Source: Silene noctiflora (Eukaryota > Streptophyta > Magnoliopsida > Caryophyllales > Caryophyllaceae). Taken from it: 22,886 bases of DNA. The notes under the pieces were generated by a model. It worked only from the letters and a program-made list of their open reading frames with translations. It made no database searches and was not told where the DNA came from. Made by a program: the position numbers and the translations under genes. The first letter of the stretch is position 1. The number at the start of each line of letters is the position of its first letter. The DNA lies in assembly GCA_009801015.1 (NCBI GenBank), contig VHZZ01016744.1:10962-33847 (forward strand), given 5' to 3'. This document shows, one piece after another, positions 1-10,700 of this stretch.

Positions 1-2
1 TA

Positions 3-770
3 GACGAGCCCTTGACCGCCAGACAGAAAATCAAGTTAGAGTCGTCGATCCCTGTTAATGGCTCAGCAGCCTTTGACCCCCTGGCAGACCAGAGTGGGGC
101 CCACTGTCTAGATCTTTTTAGACAGAGCCTCCTACGCAAAGGGCCCCAGCCAGTCCCACGTAACTGGTTCAAGAAATGGTCTCGTGGGAACCTCGTGGTC
201 GACCAAAGACGGACCCAGCTCGTCCATTGTGTCATGGACCTTAAGGAAGCAGGGATCAAGTTCCGAAAGAGAAAAACTGACAGGTTCTGGGACATCAAGT
301 TCAAAAACGGAGAACTTCATATTCCTCGGCTTCTAGTACACGATGGCACGAAATCCTTGTTCCTCAACCTTGTGGCCTACGAGCAATGCCACCTCGATTG
401 CACGAATGAGATTACGGCGTATGTGGTATTCATGGATAATTTGATAAACTCAGAGCAGGACGTGAGTTACCTTCACTACTGCGGGATTCTAGAGCATTGG
501 CTTGGGAATGATACTGAAGTTGCAGATATGTTTAACCATCTTTGCCAAGAAGTCGNGTTCGATATCAATGACAGTTATTTGTCTAAGGTTTCAGAAGAGA
601 TAAATAAGTATTATCAACACAGGTGGAATGCTTGGAAGGCGAGCTTGAAGCACAAGTATTTTTACAATCCATGGGCTGTCATCTCTTTCTTGGCTGCTGT
701 TTTCTTGATCTTGCTTACCTCTGCACAAACTTATTATTCAGTTTACAGCTATTACAGACCCCCTAATTAA
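3..770 (+). CDS. DUF247 (UPF0481) family protein, 3' part, cut by left edge
   Basis: The reading frame is open to the left edge, so the true start lies outside the window; about 255 C-terminal residues remain of a family usually 400-500 aa long. Family hallmarks seen are a GIKFRKRK patch, LHIPRLLVHDGTKSLFLNLVAYEQCH, where the conserved N-L-x-A-Y-E-Q block follows the I-P-R-L-L segment, then Y-V-x-F-M-D-N-L-I-N, an L-G-N-D-x-E-V-A-D-M-F-N segment, and a single hydrophobic membrane span near the C terminus (NPWAVISFLAAVFLILLTSA) followed by a short polar tail. This matches plant DUF247 proteins, which are predicted to be anchored in a membrane by the C-terminal helix. Biochemical function is unknown in eudicots; in grasses DUF247 genes are linked to self-incompatibility. 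One residue is undetermined because base 556 is N; the stop at 768-770 is followed by another N at 771. Confidence 0.93.
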   Translation, partial: DEPLTARQKIKLESSIPVNGSAAFDPLADQSGAHCLDLFRQSLLRKGPQPVPRNWFKKWSRGNLVVDQRRTQLVHCVMDLKEAGIKFRKRKTDRFWDIKFKNGELHIPRLLVHDGTKSLFLNLVAYEQCHLDCTNEITAYVVFMDNLINSEQDVSYLHYCGILEHWLGNDTEVADMFNHLCQEVXFDINDSYLSKVSEEINKYYQHRWNAWKASLKHKYFYNPWAVISFLAAVFLILLTSAQTYYSVYSYYRPPN

Positions 771-2311
771 NCCCCCCGCAAAATCAGAACAAACATCTTC
801 TTTTTCGGCTTTATGGAGTGTCATTCATCAAATTCACCTTTACTGTCTGGTTTAGTTGGGACTACACAAATTTTCAAGGCTTTTTCTTCATTGATTCAAA
901 GATAATCGGTTTACTTGTCGGCGATTCTTTATCTTACACCCCTCTCCTAGAAGATATCATCTGTAAACTGATAGAGATGCTCTGCCTCGTTTTCACGGTG
1001 TGCTTTACACACAGCTACACAATAATCAGCACTCGGAAATTTAGGATGTCACAATTGAGCACCTTGCACCAATTACTGAGGGTGATGCTTGCAGTTTAGA
1101 GTTCAGTTTTCAAGGAATGCAGCCAAGCCCAAAGTCAGAGTGAAAAGGGATGCACAAGCAAACATTTTTTACATATAAGATGAGCATTTTGTTTATGTAG
1201 TCTGCCGATTAAATTTATGATTATTGGAAACGAAAAAATAAATAATGAAACCTTCCTTGCAGAAGCTCGAGATATATGAAAGAATGCCGTATTGTTATGC
1301 ATTCAAAATAAGAACACGGTTTAGTGTATACTTGTGTAATACTGTAAGATAAATATTATTGATTGGGAAAATAAATCCGTACAAACAGGAAAGGCAAACT
1401 CATCAAGGATTGGTGAGGAAGTGAATAAATTTAATGATTTAAACAAACATCCATTAGTACAGCGTTCTGTATAGGCTGAAACCGATGAATCATGATCCTA
1501 TTTGATATAGGCATACAGCCTACAATGTGTTCATGGTGTTCCTTTCATACAAAATTGTAATATGTCAAAGGAAAAGAACAGCAGCAGCCTCTTTGATCTC
1601 GTAAGATCACTTCGGTTGGGGCGCTTACGGAGCTTCCTATAACTGATATGATTCTATATCCTCTTCACGCGCAAGAACAGAAACACCGGAAAACTGAGGC
1701 TACCCCTGCTAACCGTATCCTGTGATAAATCGAACAACATGAACATACACCCTCAGAAGACTTGAAGACAGAACTCTTGAAAGGAAATAAAAATAAATAA
1801 TCAGCAACTCCTTTATCATTTGAGATTCCTAGGTTCCTAACTTCTGCGGCCTGCCAAATGCCATTGTGATCCCAAGATTGAATCCATATTTTATGACAAA
1901 CCTTAAAGATATTGTTCCATTCAATTTGACAAGATATGGCATGATGAATTCAAACTTGGTAAGAAATATAAAATATGAACTAGTGTGTGTCCAAGTGTCA
2001 AAACTGGCTATTTTTATGAAGAGTTTTCATGTTCTTGGCCAAATGAAGTGTCCAAGTTTCACACCCATTTCCTGGTGACTGGCTGGTGTACAATGTCGGA
2101 CACAGCTATGCAAACATGAAGTGTCATAGTAACATAGCCAAGACAAATGAACTGGAGAGATCCTTCTATCTCTATAAATAATTCGACAGTTATGAATATT
2201 TGGAAGGTCAATCTTATTCTGAACATTCTGTTCCTCTGTCCAATTATTGCAGAAGGCTTAGAAATATATAATTCAATAAGAAGTAAAGATTGACGGTCAT
2301 ACCAGCCTGAA
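771..2311. other. spacer between DUF247 gene and RER1 (3' flanks of both)
   Basis: No convincing gene was found. The stretch is AT-rich and lies tail-to-tail between a plus-strand and a minus-strand gene, so it should hold both 3' untranslated regions. AATAAA-type poly(A) signals occur near 1237-1245 and 1368-1373 on the plus strand. Short open frames at 818-1099 and 1866-2078 lack family features and look random. Confidence 0.6.
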
Positions 2312-4451
2312 TCAATCCCTAACGAGCGCAGCATTCTCCTCTGCAGCTTGCCTCTTTCGATCATAACGCTACAAAATTTCAAATCAGTATCAACGACAAC
2401 ATCTCACGTGTAAACTAAAGGAAACGAGAGTAACAAGTCAAGCAAAGACAGTCCTATGATAGGTTTGGGGGAGCTTTAAGGTCTGGGGAAAGTTTTTAAC
2501 TTGGGCGTTATAGCAAAATCTTAAATCCTCACTCCTACATAACGACTGTCTTTCCCAATTTTTACCAAAAAAGACATTAGCAACTCAGCATACCTTTTTC
2601 CCAAAAGAGAATGGAACATATTTGTACTTGATCATATGGTGTATTTGCCTTCTCATGGTGAGCATGAACAGTACAAACCAGTAAAAGAGGAGAATTGGCC
2701 AGAACACAGGAACATCAAACACACTGAAGAATGTCATGACAAAAGCTATGCAAAAAGCTTTTGTAATGGAGTACCTTCGTAAGAAAAAGAAATAAGATTA
2801 AATCATGTAAACTTGCATAACTATTTCAGATCTTTGCAGAAATAATTAGCCTTAACTACAGTAGGAAATAAGAAAAACATTACATTTCCCTAGACTGATC
2901 GTAAATTATCCGACAACAAGAATTACAATTTATATAGACTGAACGTACAGCTGAACCACATACTAATTTAATACTAGGATATTCTAAGGATGAAAGGAAA
3001 TCAGAAAATGTCGACATCATATTTATCAAAGAACTACCACTAATCAAAAGCTCAAATCATTCCAACCTTCAAGTAATTACCTTCACAAAGGTATGTATAC
3101 ACCCATCCACTCACCCTCCCCGGCTTTACAACCTGATAAATCTTCCATTTACACTGCTTTACGAATTAGTATAACTGACAATAACAAAACCAGCTAGTAT
3201 GAAACACACACAGACACTAAACTGATGTAAGTACCACACTACCAAACATGTGCAACTTGAACTCTTACCAATTTACGGCCATCACTCACAGTGTGTAGTA
3301 CTACTAGATAGCAACAAAGTGAGGATGCATGATATCTCAAACGTAAGACTGTATTAGTGATTTCCTAAATCTCAAAATCCATTAAACTAACCGTGTCAAA
3401 CATTACGATTGTCTCACCAATGTTCTTGACTTACTGGTTATCAACATTCACGATTGTATAACATCAACCAAAGGACATGAACATCTCACTCTCAAGTCCG
3501 CAGAGTTTCTGATGTCGGACAGTCATGTATCCCATACCCCAGCTCATTAGCTCATCATGTATGCATTTTTCCACTTCCACTAGATGAAAGCCTCCTCACA
3601 TCTTCAATTAACTACAGAGCACTTCAGAACATTTAACTTTGAATTCCATACTAAACTCAATTGTTAGAAATCCTAAGATAGATGTCAAATTACGTTAGGC
3701 CGTTATGTATACACATTCTCTCCCCTTATCAACTCCTTGTACTAGCATCCACATCTAATTACAAGAATACTACTCCCTCCATCTCGGTCAATCACAAAGA
3801 ACAAGGAAAGAGGAGGGGGCCAATTATAAAGTGACAAGTGGACTATATTGAGTTTGAAGGATCAAATTGCTCATCAAATGTATTCCTTAAATAGAAAGTT
3901 CAACAATTGACTTAGACCACCGAAAATGGAATAAGACAACAAATGATCGGGACAGAGGTCCGATTCTTTGGAATGACACCATTCAAATATTAAGGAACGT
4001 AAATAAGCGCAAAATAGACGGAGTAATCAATCAACATAAACAAAAAGAGAGGGGGGAAAAAGAAAGAAAGAGACCAGAATTTGAGTTCAGGGAGACGGCG
4101 AACAAAGGGGCGAAACTCATCAGAACCACGGGTAGGCAAAGTGGGGCCATCAGTAAGTTCCTGAATCTCAGGGTCGACCTGAGGGGAAAGAAATCCGATC
4201 AAAAGGTTAAGAAGGTAAATTCCGAGCCCATACGATACGACGTAGAATCCTTCGACGAAGTAGACGCGTAACGTATAGATGACGGCGAGGAAGAAGAGGG
4301 CGATCCAACGGTAGAGAATGAAAGGTGTGGACTTGTCTAGTAAGTGTTGAAAGCGCTGTGATACCATGAAACTCCACCGCGATGCCAACGCTGCTGGGGT
4401 TTCTGATTCGGTGTCTCCGCCACCGCCGACGCCGCTGCTGGTGGGGTCCAT
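2312..4451 (-). CDS. RER1: RER1 family protein (Golgi-to-ER retrieval receptor), complete, 3 exons
   Basis: Coding exons, in order of transcription, are 4451-4075, 2774-2594 and 2368-2312, joining to 204 aa, the usual RER1 length. Exon 1 gives an acidic, Gly-rich N terminus, then [15 protein letters not shown] and a pair of membrane spans (about residues 44-66 and 70-89), then the [20 protein letters not shown] loop and [15 protein letters not shown]. Exon 2 completes that Trp codon and encodes the second membrane pair (about 132-166) and [16 protein letters not shown]. Exon 3 is a 57-bp terminal exon giving a basic tail, [18 protein letters not shown]. All introns are GT-AG. RER1 proteins sit in the cis-Golgi and return ER membrane proteins such as Sec12 by COPI vesicles. 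The start is the first ATG of the family-like frame. A minus-strand frame at 4207-4464 is a shadow of exon 1. Confidence 0.96.
3773..3960. mobile_element. Stowaway-like MITE in RER1 intron 1 (degenerate)
   Basis: The left end reads TA then CTCCCTCCATCTCGGTCAAT, the classical Stowaway terminal sequence. The right end near 3941-3960 reads AACAAATGATCGGGACAGAG, its approximate inverted complement. A further GACGGAGTA remnant at 4018-4024 suggests a second or nested fragment. No coding capacity. The element lies wholly in the 1.3-kb first intron of RER1. Confidence 0.6.
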
Positions 4452-5760
4452 TGTTGGTGGTCAATGGGTTGTGGGAATGTGAAGAGTTAGGTTGAGGGGT
4501 GAGAAGGGTAGATATTTATGTGAATTTGTGGGATATTGGTTGATGAAGGAAGTTGTATTTGATTGTGATACCAGGCCAAGGCCATGTTCTTTTTGTTTTC
4601 TTTATTCGTTGCGTGGTTGGTTCATTCATTTTTTACGACTACAAATCTACAATTGTTGGACCGTGCTTTCAACTCATGTAACATGTTCCTGTTGAGACTT
4701 GAGAGTAATTTCCACACCTCGACACTGGAGCCTGGAGGTAGACATCAGCCCGGTTGGTACGGGCTGGGTTTGGTTACCCTCGTCCAAGACCGGCACATGT
4801 GAGGAAGCGAGTCCAGCTCTCTCGTGTTTGGTCCAGGACCAGCTCATGAGGAGTGCCTCGAGGCGAGCTAGGAGGGCTTAACCATTTTTTTTGCGGGTCA
4901 ACAAGCTCAAACTCTCAAAAGTGGAGCACGGGGGCGAATAGGTGACGGACTGGCAGGTCAAGTTGGGTGGTGGCATGATGGGATCACGAGCTAGCTTAAA
5001 GTCGGCCCGATAAACAAGCTGGATCGGATTGGGCTAGCTCACATATTGTCTATCTCTACACACACTCATTTGGCCTATGTCTTTGATGTTGTGATTAGAA
5101 CAACTCACTCATACTTAACTTGTCCATCGCATCGGGTTTGTCGACTTCGAGTCAGATCATTTCAGGTTCGGGTTATTTTCGAATTAGTTATTATTAACTT
5201 ATTTGTGGATAATAATTAGTTTGTATCAATAAACATTCAGATCGGGTCAAGCTCGGATGTCGGGTTATTTAGATCGGGTCAATTTCGTCAGGTCTACCCA
5301 TACTCCTCAACATAGCACATCATGCCTACCGCGACCTCGACCTTTCCTCTCTATCCACCTTGGTCACACTACAAACGTGCACCACCTTTAATGGCATACC
5401 ACGTCGTCCCCCTACCCGCCTTGTGCCTCTCTTAACATTGTCGCCACCAACCAACAATTGCAAAAACCCTGATTAAAACTAATTCCTTTTTAATAAAAAC
5501 CATTAAAAAATATTGACGAAGACGAAGACTTCTTCAATATTTTGTAATTAATAAATTAAATACCTGTGTTATATCCAAATTATCATCTAGAAATGAAATT
5601 TTTTAAATGATTTGAGAGGTTTTACATACAAAAGAAAATACTGTGTAACAAATATTGCGTTAAATAAAAAATGTACTACGGAAATAAACCAAACAATTTT
5701 AAAAACTAAATTTTCTTGGGATTCAAAATAACGTGCATATGTTATAGTATTTACGTAGTA
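4452..5760. other. upstream region of RER1, with degenerate repeats
   Basis: The first 100-200 bases should contain the RER1 leader and promoter; no clear TATA box was seen. From about 4690 to 5300 the sequence turns GC-richer and contains repeated words such as AGATCGGGTCAA (5240-5251 and 5271-5282) and C-GGGTTATTT (5168, 5261), typical of decayed plant repeats. Open frames at 4492-4881 overlap each other in different frames and show no family features. From 5460 on the sequence is plain AT-rich DNA. Confidence 0.5.
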
Positions 5761-5932
5761 CTCGATCCCTCCGTCTCGATTATTTGTTTATCTTTGATTT
5801 TCGCACAAAGACAAAAGGAAAGGGCATGAGACCTTTTGTGGTGGTTGTTAGTGGATGAGAAGTACTCCATAGATCATTATGGATGTCTATGATCATATTA
5901 TCTATAGAACGGTAAACAAACGACCAGACACC
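5761..5932. mobile_element. Stowaway-like MITE
   Basis: The left end, next to a TA, carries TCCCTCCGTCTCGATTATTTGTTTA. The right end carries GTAAACAAACGACCAGACA, its imperfect inverted complement. The length of about 170 bp and the absence of coding sequence fit a non-autonomous Tc1/mariner-type MITE. The right boundary is approximate because the outer terminal bases have decayed. Confidence 0.6.
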
Positions 5933-6390
5933 CTAAAATGAAACCAGAAGTCTCATTTAACGTGGATATATTCGTTTAAGGTTAAAATGGTTCAAATAAT
6001 AACTCACTTGTTAAATAAAACAAAATTAAAATGTCTAGGAAATAACAAAATACTTGTACTTGTTCTATTTATACAAATGATTTATTATTTATCCAATTTT
6101 AAGTTTAAAAAAAATAGGCATCGTCTTAAAAAGAATTTGTGAAAATGAAATACGTAAACCGGATTGATGGTGTACAAAAATCCTTGCGCAACGGAGCAGG
6201 CCAGGGGAAGATAAAAAGGAGCGGGATAAAGGGGTTTGTAACCAAAACGACGTGATAAAACATAAAAAACGACACCGACAGGATCCACCAACGTCAACTT
6301 GAATAGCGAGCTAGTTTCCGAAGATCGCGCGTTTTCCCGTCCGTCAGATTCCACGGTCACCTCCACCAAAAATTCACACATTTTTACAAT

Positions 6391-6398
6391 TATATAAA
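6391..6398 (+). promoter_or_regulatory. probable TATA box of the PTEN2-type gene
   Basis: TATATAAA lies in an otherwise suitable context about 30 bases before a pyrimidine/A-rich stretch near 6420-6430 that could hold the transcription start. Shortly downstream, CTCTG|GTCAGT (donor at 6447) could start an intron in the 5' leader. The distance to the coding start (7780) requires such a leader intron, which is common in plant genes. This is an inference from sequence only. Confidence 0.4.
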
Positions 6399-6594
6399 TT
6401 ACAAAGATCCGGCATTCCTATCATCTCGATCCTGCTCCAATCTCTGGTCAGTCATCTTTTATCCCTTTTAATTTGCTAATTGTCAAAAATGTGGTTATTC
6501 AATGCTGCATTCATTTAGATCTATGCACATTTTGCTGCTGTAGGTGATCGTAACTGTAATCCAATTGACATTTGATTACAGTTATTTTTATGTA

Positions 6595-6673
6595 CACCCG
6601 TCTATCAAGTTATTTTTATACGTTTGTTCAATTTATGTGACAAATGTATGTAAATGACTTAGAAAGGACGGAG
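6595..6673. mobile_element. short Stowaway-like MITE (79 bp)
   Basis: The left side is TA followed by CACCCGTCTATCAAGTTATT. The right side ends GACTTAGAAAGGACGGAG followed by TA. The ends pair as imperfect inverted repeats over about 30 bases and are flanked by the TA duplication expected for Tc1/mariner-type MITEs. The element is almost all terminal repeat, with a very short middle. Confidence 0.6.
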
Positions 6674-6745
6674 TAGTCCTTTAGTGGTGTTTACATAGGT
6701 TGAGCTTGAACATGTCATTTATGTCGACAATGTAAGCTATTACTA

Positions 6746-6826
6746 CTCTTGTCCCAATTATTTGTTTAAACTTTTTTGTGAGTAGTATTTTAATCGAAGA
6801 TAAACAAATGATTGGAACGGAGAGAG
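6746..6826. mobile_element. short Stowaway-like MITE (81 bp)
   Basis: TA at 6744-6745 precedes CTCTTGTCCCAATTATTTGT, and the right end TAAACAAATGATTGGAACGG-AGAGAG is followed by TA at 6827-6828. The ends are inverted complements over roughly 30 bases. No coding sequence. Confidence 0.7.
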
Positions 6827-6979
6827 TATTTTCCTTTACCTGTCCTTCCCTTATACGCGCGAAAGTGGTAATTAACTCCCTTAACTTTGCTCAATGGTGA
6901 AATTAGGCCCCTTATGTTTCATTTGTAGCAATCAAGCTTTATCTGTATTAGATGGATCACATTACAATGTAATGGTGGC

Positions 6980-7436
6980 CATTGTTGTCGTAATCGCGAT
7001 TCGATCCAACGATTCTACGATTTTACGATTCGAAAATGCTTGACCGATCCTGGATTCTACGATTCTATCAGGGTTGTTGAATCTTACGATCCTATTAATT
7101 TGAAACTTTCTAGAGATGGGATCATAACACGATCCTACGATCCGATTCCATAATAAAAATATTAATATATATTATTATATAATGACACCGTAAATTCAAA
7201 ATTTCGTGTAAGTTGTAGAAACATGTTCATACAATGATACTAAAACCATTAATTACCAATATTTTATGAATAAATATTAATAAATAAGTGTTTTGATCTT
7301 CAATTATATGTTTTTACCAAATAAAAAATTATATTTAGTGAGTTTGTAGAATCTTGCGATTCTACGATCCGATTCTACCGATTCGATCCTACCTTCCCTA
7401 TCGATCCAAAGTAGAATCCCGATCCTAACAACATTG
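6980..7436. mobile_element. non-autonomous hAT-type transposon (457 bp) with 8-bp target-site duplication
   Basis: The element is bounded by identical 8-bp direct repeats, ATGGTGGC, at 6972-6979 and 7437-7444. Its ends are imperfect inverted repeats: CATTGTTGTCGTAATCGCGA on the left, and the complement of the right end begins CAATGTTGTTAGGATCGGGA. Many copies of the subterminal word GATTCTACGAT or GATCCTACGATCC lie near both ends (about 7000-7150 and 7350-7430), as expected for transposase-binding repeats of hAT elements. The core (7150-7345) is very AT-rich and non-coding. An 8-bp duplication with short terminal repeats and dense subterminal repeats is the hAT signature; the exact family is not known to me. 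Confidence 0.8.
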
Positions 7437-7779
7437 ATGGTGGCTATATAACCTTACAGCTTTGCCATTTCTTAATCGAACCAATAAATAAAATGGAAGA
7501 TTGACGACTTTTTTTAGTTTAAACGGTGCAGTTAGTTCTCATGGTAATGCTCTTTCGATAGTATCCATAAGACCATAAAGGGTTCTTGTTTAATTTCCAT
7601 GACCATGTAATGCCACCTATAATGGTGGGAATGGAACTTTATGAGCAAACTTCATCTTTAATGGTAGAGCTTAACTACAGCGCGCATTCAGTGCAAAAAG
7701 TAGGAGAAATGAGATATCATTTGCTCATTTTCTCTGTGAAAAAAATGAATGGAGCTGACAGATATTAACATGCAGCAAA

Positions 7780-10700
7780 ATGGAATCAGAGTCAGCAGAT
7801 ACATCATCAGCAAAACCGGAGAAAGTTTCAAATGTGCAACCTTCTCCGACTCCTACAGTGTCTGAAGAGAAGAGTGCTTCTGAAAATAATTCAGCGTCGG
7901 TATCATCTCCCCCTGCTGTGTCTTTATGGGCGAAAACCCTGAAATTACCACAGGTTACTGGTGAGGTTCAGGCAGAGAATGCTGCAAAGTCGACATTTGC
8001 ACGTTTTACTAGTGGGTTTGGGTTGCGTTTTTCAGGAGCAGCTCCTGTATCTGATGGAGGTGCTCCAGGAGAAAACACTAGTGCACAAGGTGGTGTTCTA
8101 GAATCCTTAACGAAAGGGTTAGTTGATTCATCTCGCGGTGCTGTCAAGGCTGTGCAAGTCAAAGCACGTCACTTGGTCTCACAAAATAAGCGGAGGTACC
8201 AGGTAGCTTCTTCTGTTATTTGTAGCTAATATTTCTCTACCGGCACCTAAAATGAAGAACGTTGCATAAACTCATTTACAGGCACTTGTTTTTTTAAAAG
8301 AAAATGTTGCTATTTGTATGGGAAGAGCAGTCAACTGTAGTGTACAACATCAAGCTTGTGCACTAGTATTCATTTTGCATCTTTCACTTTTCCAGGAAGG
8401 AGACTTTGATCTGGATTTGACGTACATTACTGATAATATTATTGCTATGGGGTTCCCTGCTGGGGACATGAGCTCTGGACTTTTTGGATATGTGGAGGTA
8501 TGCTATGCAAATGATAACATGTCTATCAGATTTCTACCATTAGTTATGCCAAACGGTTGAAGATATATTCTGATGTATTGATGTAGGGGTTTTACAGAAA
8601 CGATATGGAAGATGTGATCAAGTTTTTTAATACTTGCCACCAGGTATACCTTAATTTTTGGAAATGAACTTCTATTACTATACCCAAAACGGCTAAACCA
8701 AGTAAATGGGTCAATTGTTGAGAAAAAAGGGTACTATTCATGTATTCATAACAATTGGGATCTAAGATTCTGTTAACTGCCAAGTAAGAATGAACTGCAG
8801 AACATTTGTAACTGCCAGATAAGATAACTAGATAAGATCTTGTTAAGTTTGCATATGCATTTGGCTGTGGAGTAGAGACAATAACAAAAAAAGTGGAGTA
8901 TGCTTTACATGTTTCCTTACCTCTTATCGATTTATTTACATACAAAGAAACAGATTTGTATAGCATTCCCATAATGCAGCATTCAATTTTTGCCTTCTAA
9001 TATTAAGTAGAGCAGCTAGAGCTGCTATACTACCTCAAATGATTCTCTCAATGAAATGCAGGCTTTTAGTTGAGATAAACCCTGCTGTGGATTATAAATT
9101 CAACTATAGGATAGACAGTCCTCTTGGTTCTCATGTTTTGTTTTTTTGCCATTCGATTACAGATCTCATTTTCGAAATTATTCCTTGTTTTTCATCAGGT
9201 CAGACAGTTTTTGCTAATCTTGCATTTCTAATTCTTACACAGGGAAAATATAAAGTCTACAATCTTTGTTCAGAGAGGTTGTATGATGCGTCATTGTTCC
9301 AGGGGAAGGTCTGTACTCCTTCCTTCCTCTTAGTGGCCACTGAAATTGCTTACATAACAAACCAGTAGGATTTCGAATACACATTTCGATGGATGTAGGC
9401 ATTCAGCTTTGGATTAATGTGCGGTACACTGGAAATATTCAAAATTTCAAGATAAGCCATATTAGTAGCTAGTCTGATTAACGTCAGAAGCTTCTGATTG
9501 TTTCAAACTTGCGTTTGCGACAATATTTTCCCAAGTGGGTAATCTGGGAATCAGGGATCAATTGAACCTTTCGGTAAAACTTCTATTGGCGCTGTGAAGC
9601 CAGATTCAATAGCCCATCAGCCAACAGGATTCAAAAGACTTTCTGTCTTGCAAGTTGCAATACATTGCTAAATGCTTTCACTGAGTAGTCATGCTTGAGG
9701 TTGAGCCAATTTGGTGACTAGTGTTCTACCTCCAAAGATTATAGTTCTTCACAAAGTCTGCACCATGTTGTGCAAAGGCAAGCAACAAAAACATTATTAC
9801 CCTAGTGCTTCAAGGGCTGACACAAACTCCAGGGTAAGGAGAGAGGGCCTTACCATGTGTTAGTAACACATAGAGGTTGTTTCCTGATTACCCAAATGAA
9901 CTTAGTGCCAGGAATTGCATTCAGTTACTTCTACTTCACAAAAAGAACCCCAACCAATTCAGTGAGACATTTTGCTTTGCTTTATTCCATGTTCCAAAAC
10001 CAAAGAATAATGTGCAAGGCAAGCCGATGAATAAAATCACTTCTTTGAGTTCCTCACCAGACTGTAACGGAATTTCTTGCTTCACGAATAAAAGTGTGAA
10101 ACTCGCAATGTTGGATTTGTAGGCGTATCTGACTTTCAAATGCATCAGTAGGAAAGCTGCAGAAAACTCAAGTTTCTAGCATATTTTACAATATTTTGTT
10201 ATTTGTCTGTCTTCTTTGGCATTGCTTGATGCCTATAACTATTACTCTGGTCCGCCTTCTTTTGAAGTTCAACTTTAGATGTATGTACTTCAAAAGGCCT
10301 GCTACTTACAGTTTTGGGACTTATGTCACTTGGTTGTGTACAGTTTGTGTAGATGAATTGCCTAACATGAAATTATTAACTTTGCACTCATATGCCTTGC
10401 TTAATACCATGGTCAACTAAGACTGGAAAGCTTATACAAAAAAGAATGTTGAAGTTTGCTGCTTATGTCGGATTTGTCTGGTTAAAGGAAACAGATTGAT
10501 ATACAAAACAAGCTTGCTCTCCATTAACACTGTCCTTGATGATGTTCCGAGCCAGTCATTTTTTTTTTTCCTTGTACCAGGCTGCATCATTCCCGTTTGA
10601 CGATCATAATTGTCCACCTCTTCACCTGATTTTATCATTTTGTCAAAGTGCCTATACGTGGTTGAAGGCAGATATTGATAATGTAGTTGTAGTTCATTGT

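Larger units (their letters stand above)
6447..7761 (+). other. candidate leader intron of the PTEN2-type gene
   Basis: A donor-like G|GTCAGT at 6447 and an acceptor-like TGACAG ending at 7761 (or ATGCAG ending at 7775) would remove about 1.3 kb of transposon-rich sequence between the probable TATA box and the coding start. The second acceptor would also remove an out-of-frame ATG at 7770-7772 that lies 10 bases before the coding start. The interval carries three MITEs. Evidence is positional only. Confidence 0.35.

Noticed and set aside
4207..4464. 85-codon minus-strand frame overlapping RER1 exon 1
   Set aside because: It is an Arg-rich out-of-frame shadow of the RER1 first exon.
4690..5330. 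Possible gene fragment in the GC-richer stretch upstream of RER1
   Set aside because: Frames are short, mutually overlapping and interrupted; the repeated GATCGGGTC words point to decayed repeat DNA.
6085..6381. 98-codon minus-strand open frame
   Set aside because: Composition is random-like, no family match recognised, and it lies just upstream of the probable PTEN2 promoter.
8592..8972. 126-codon minus-strand open frame
   Set aside because: It is mostly within PTEN2 intron 3 and antisense to exon 3; no recognisable domain.
9039..9368. 109-codon plus-strand open frame
   Set aside because: It is intron read-through around PTEN2 exon 4 (9243-9308); only that central part is coding, in the same frame.
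9877..10122. 81-codon plus-strand open frame
   Set aside because: It falls in the SINE-like copy of PTEN2 intron 4.
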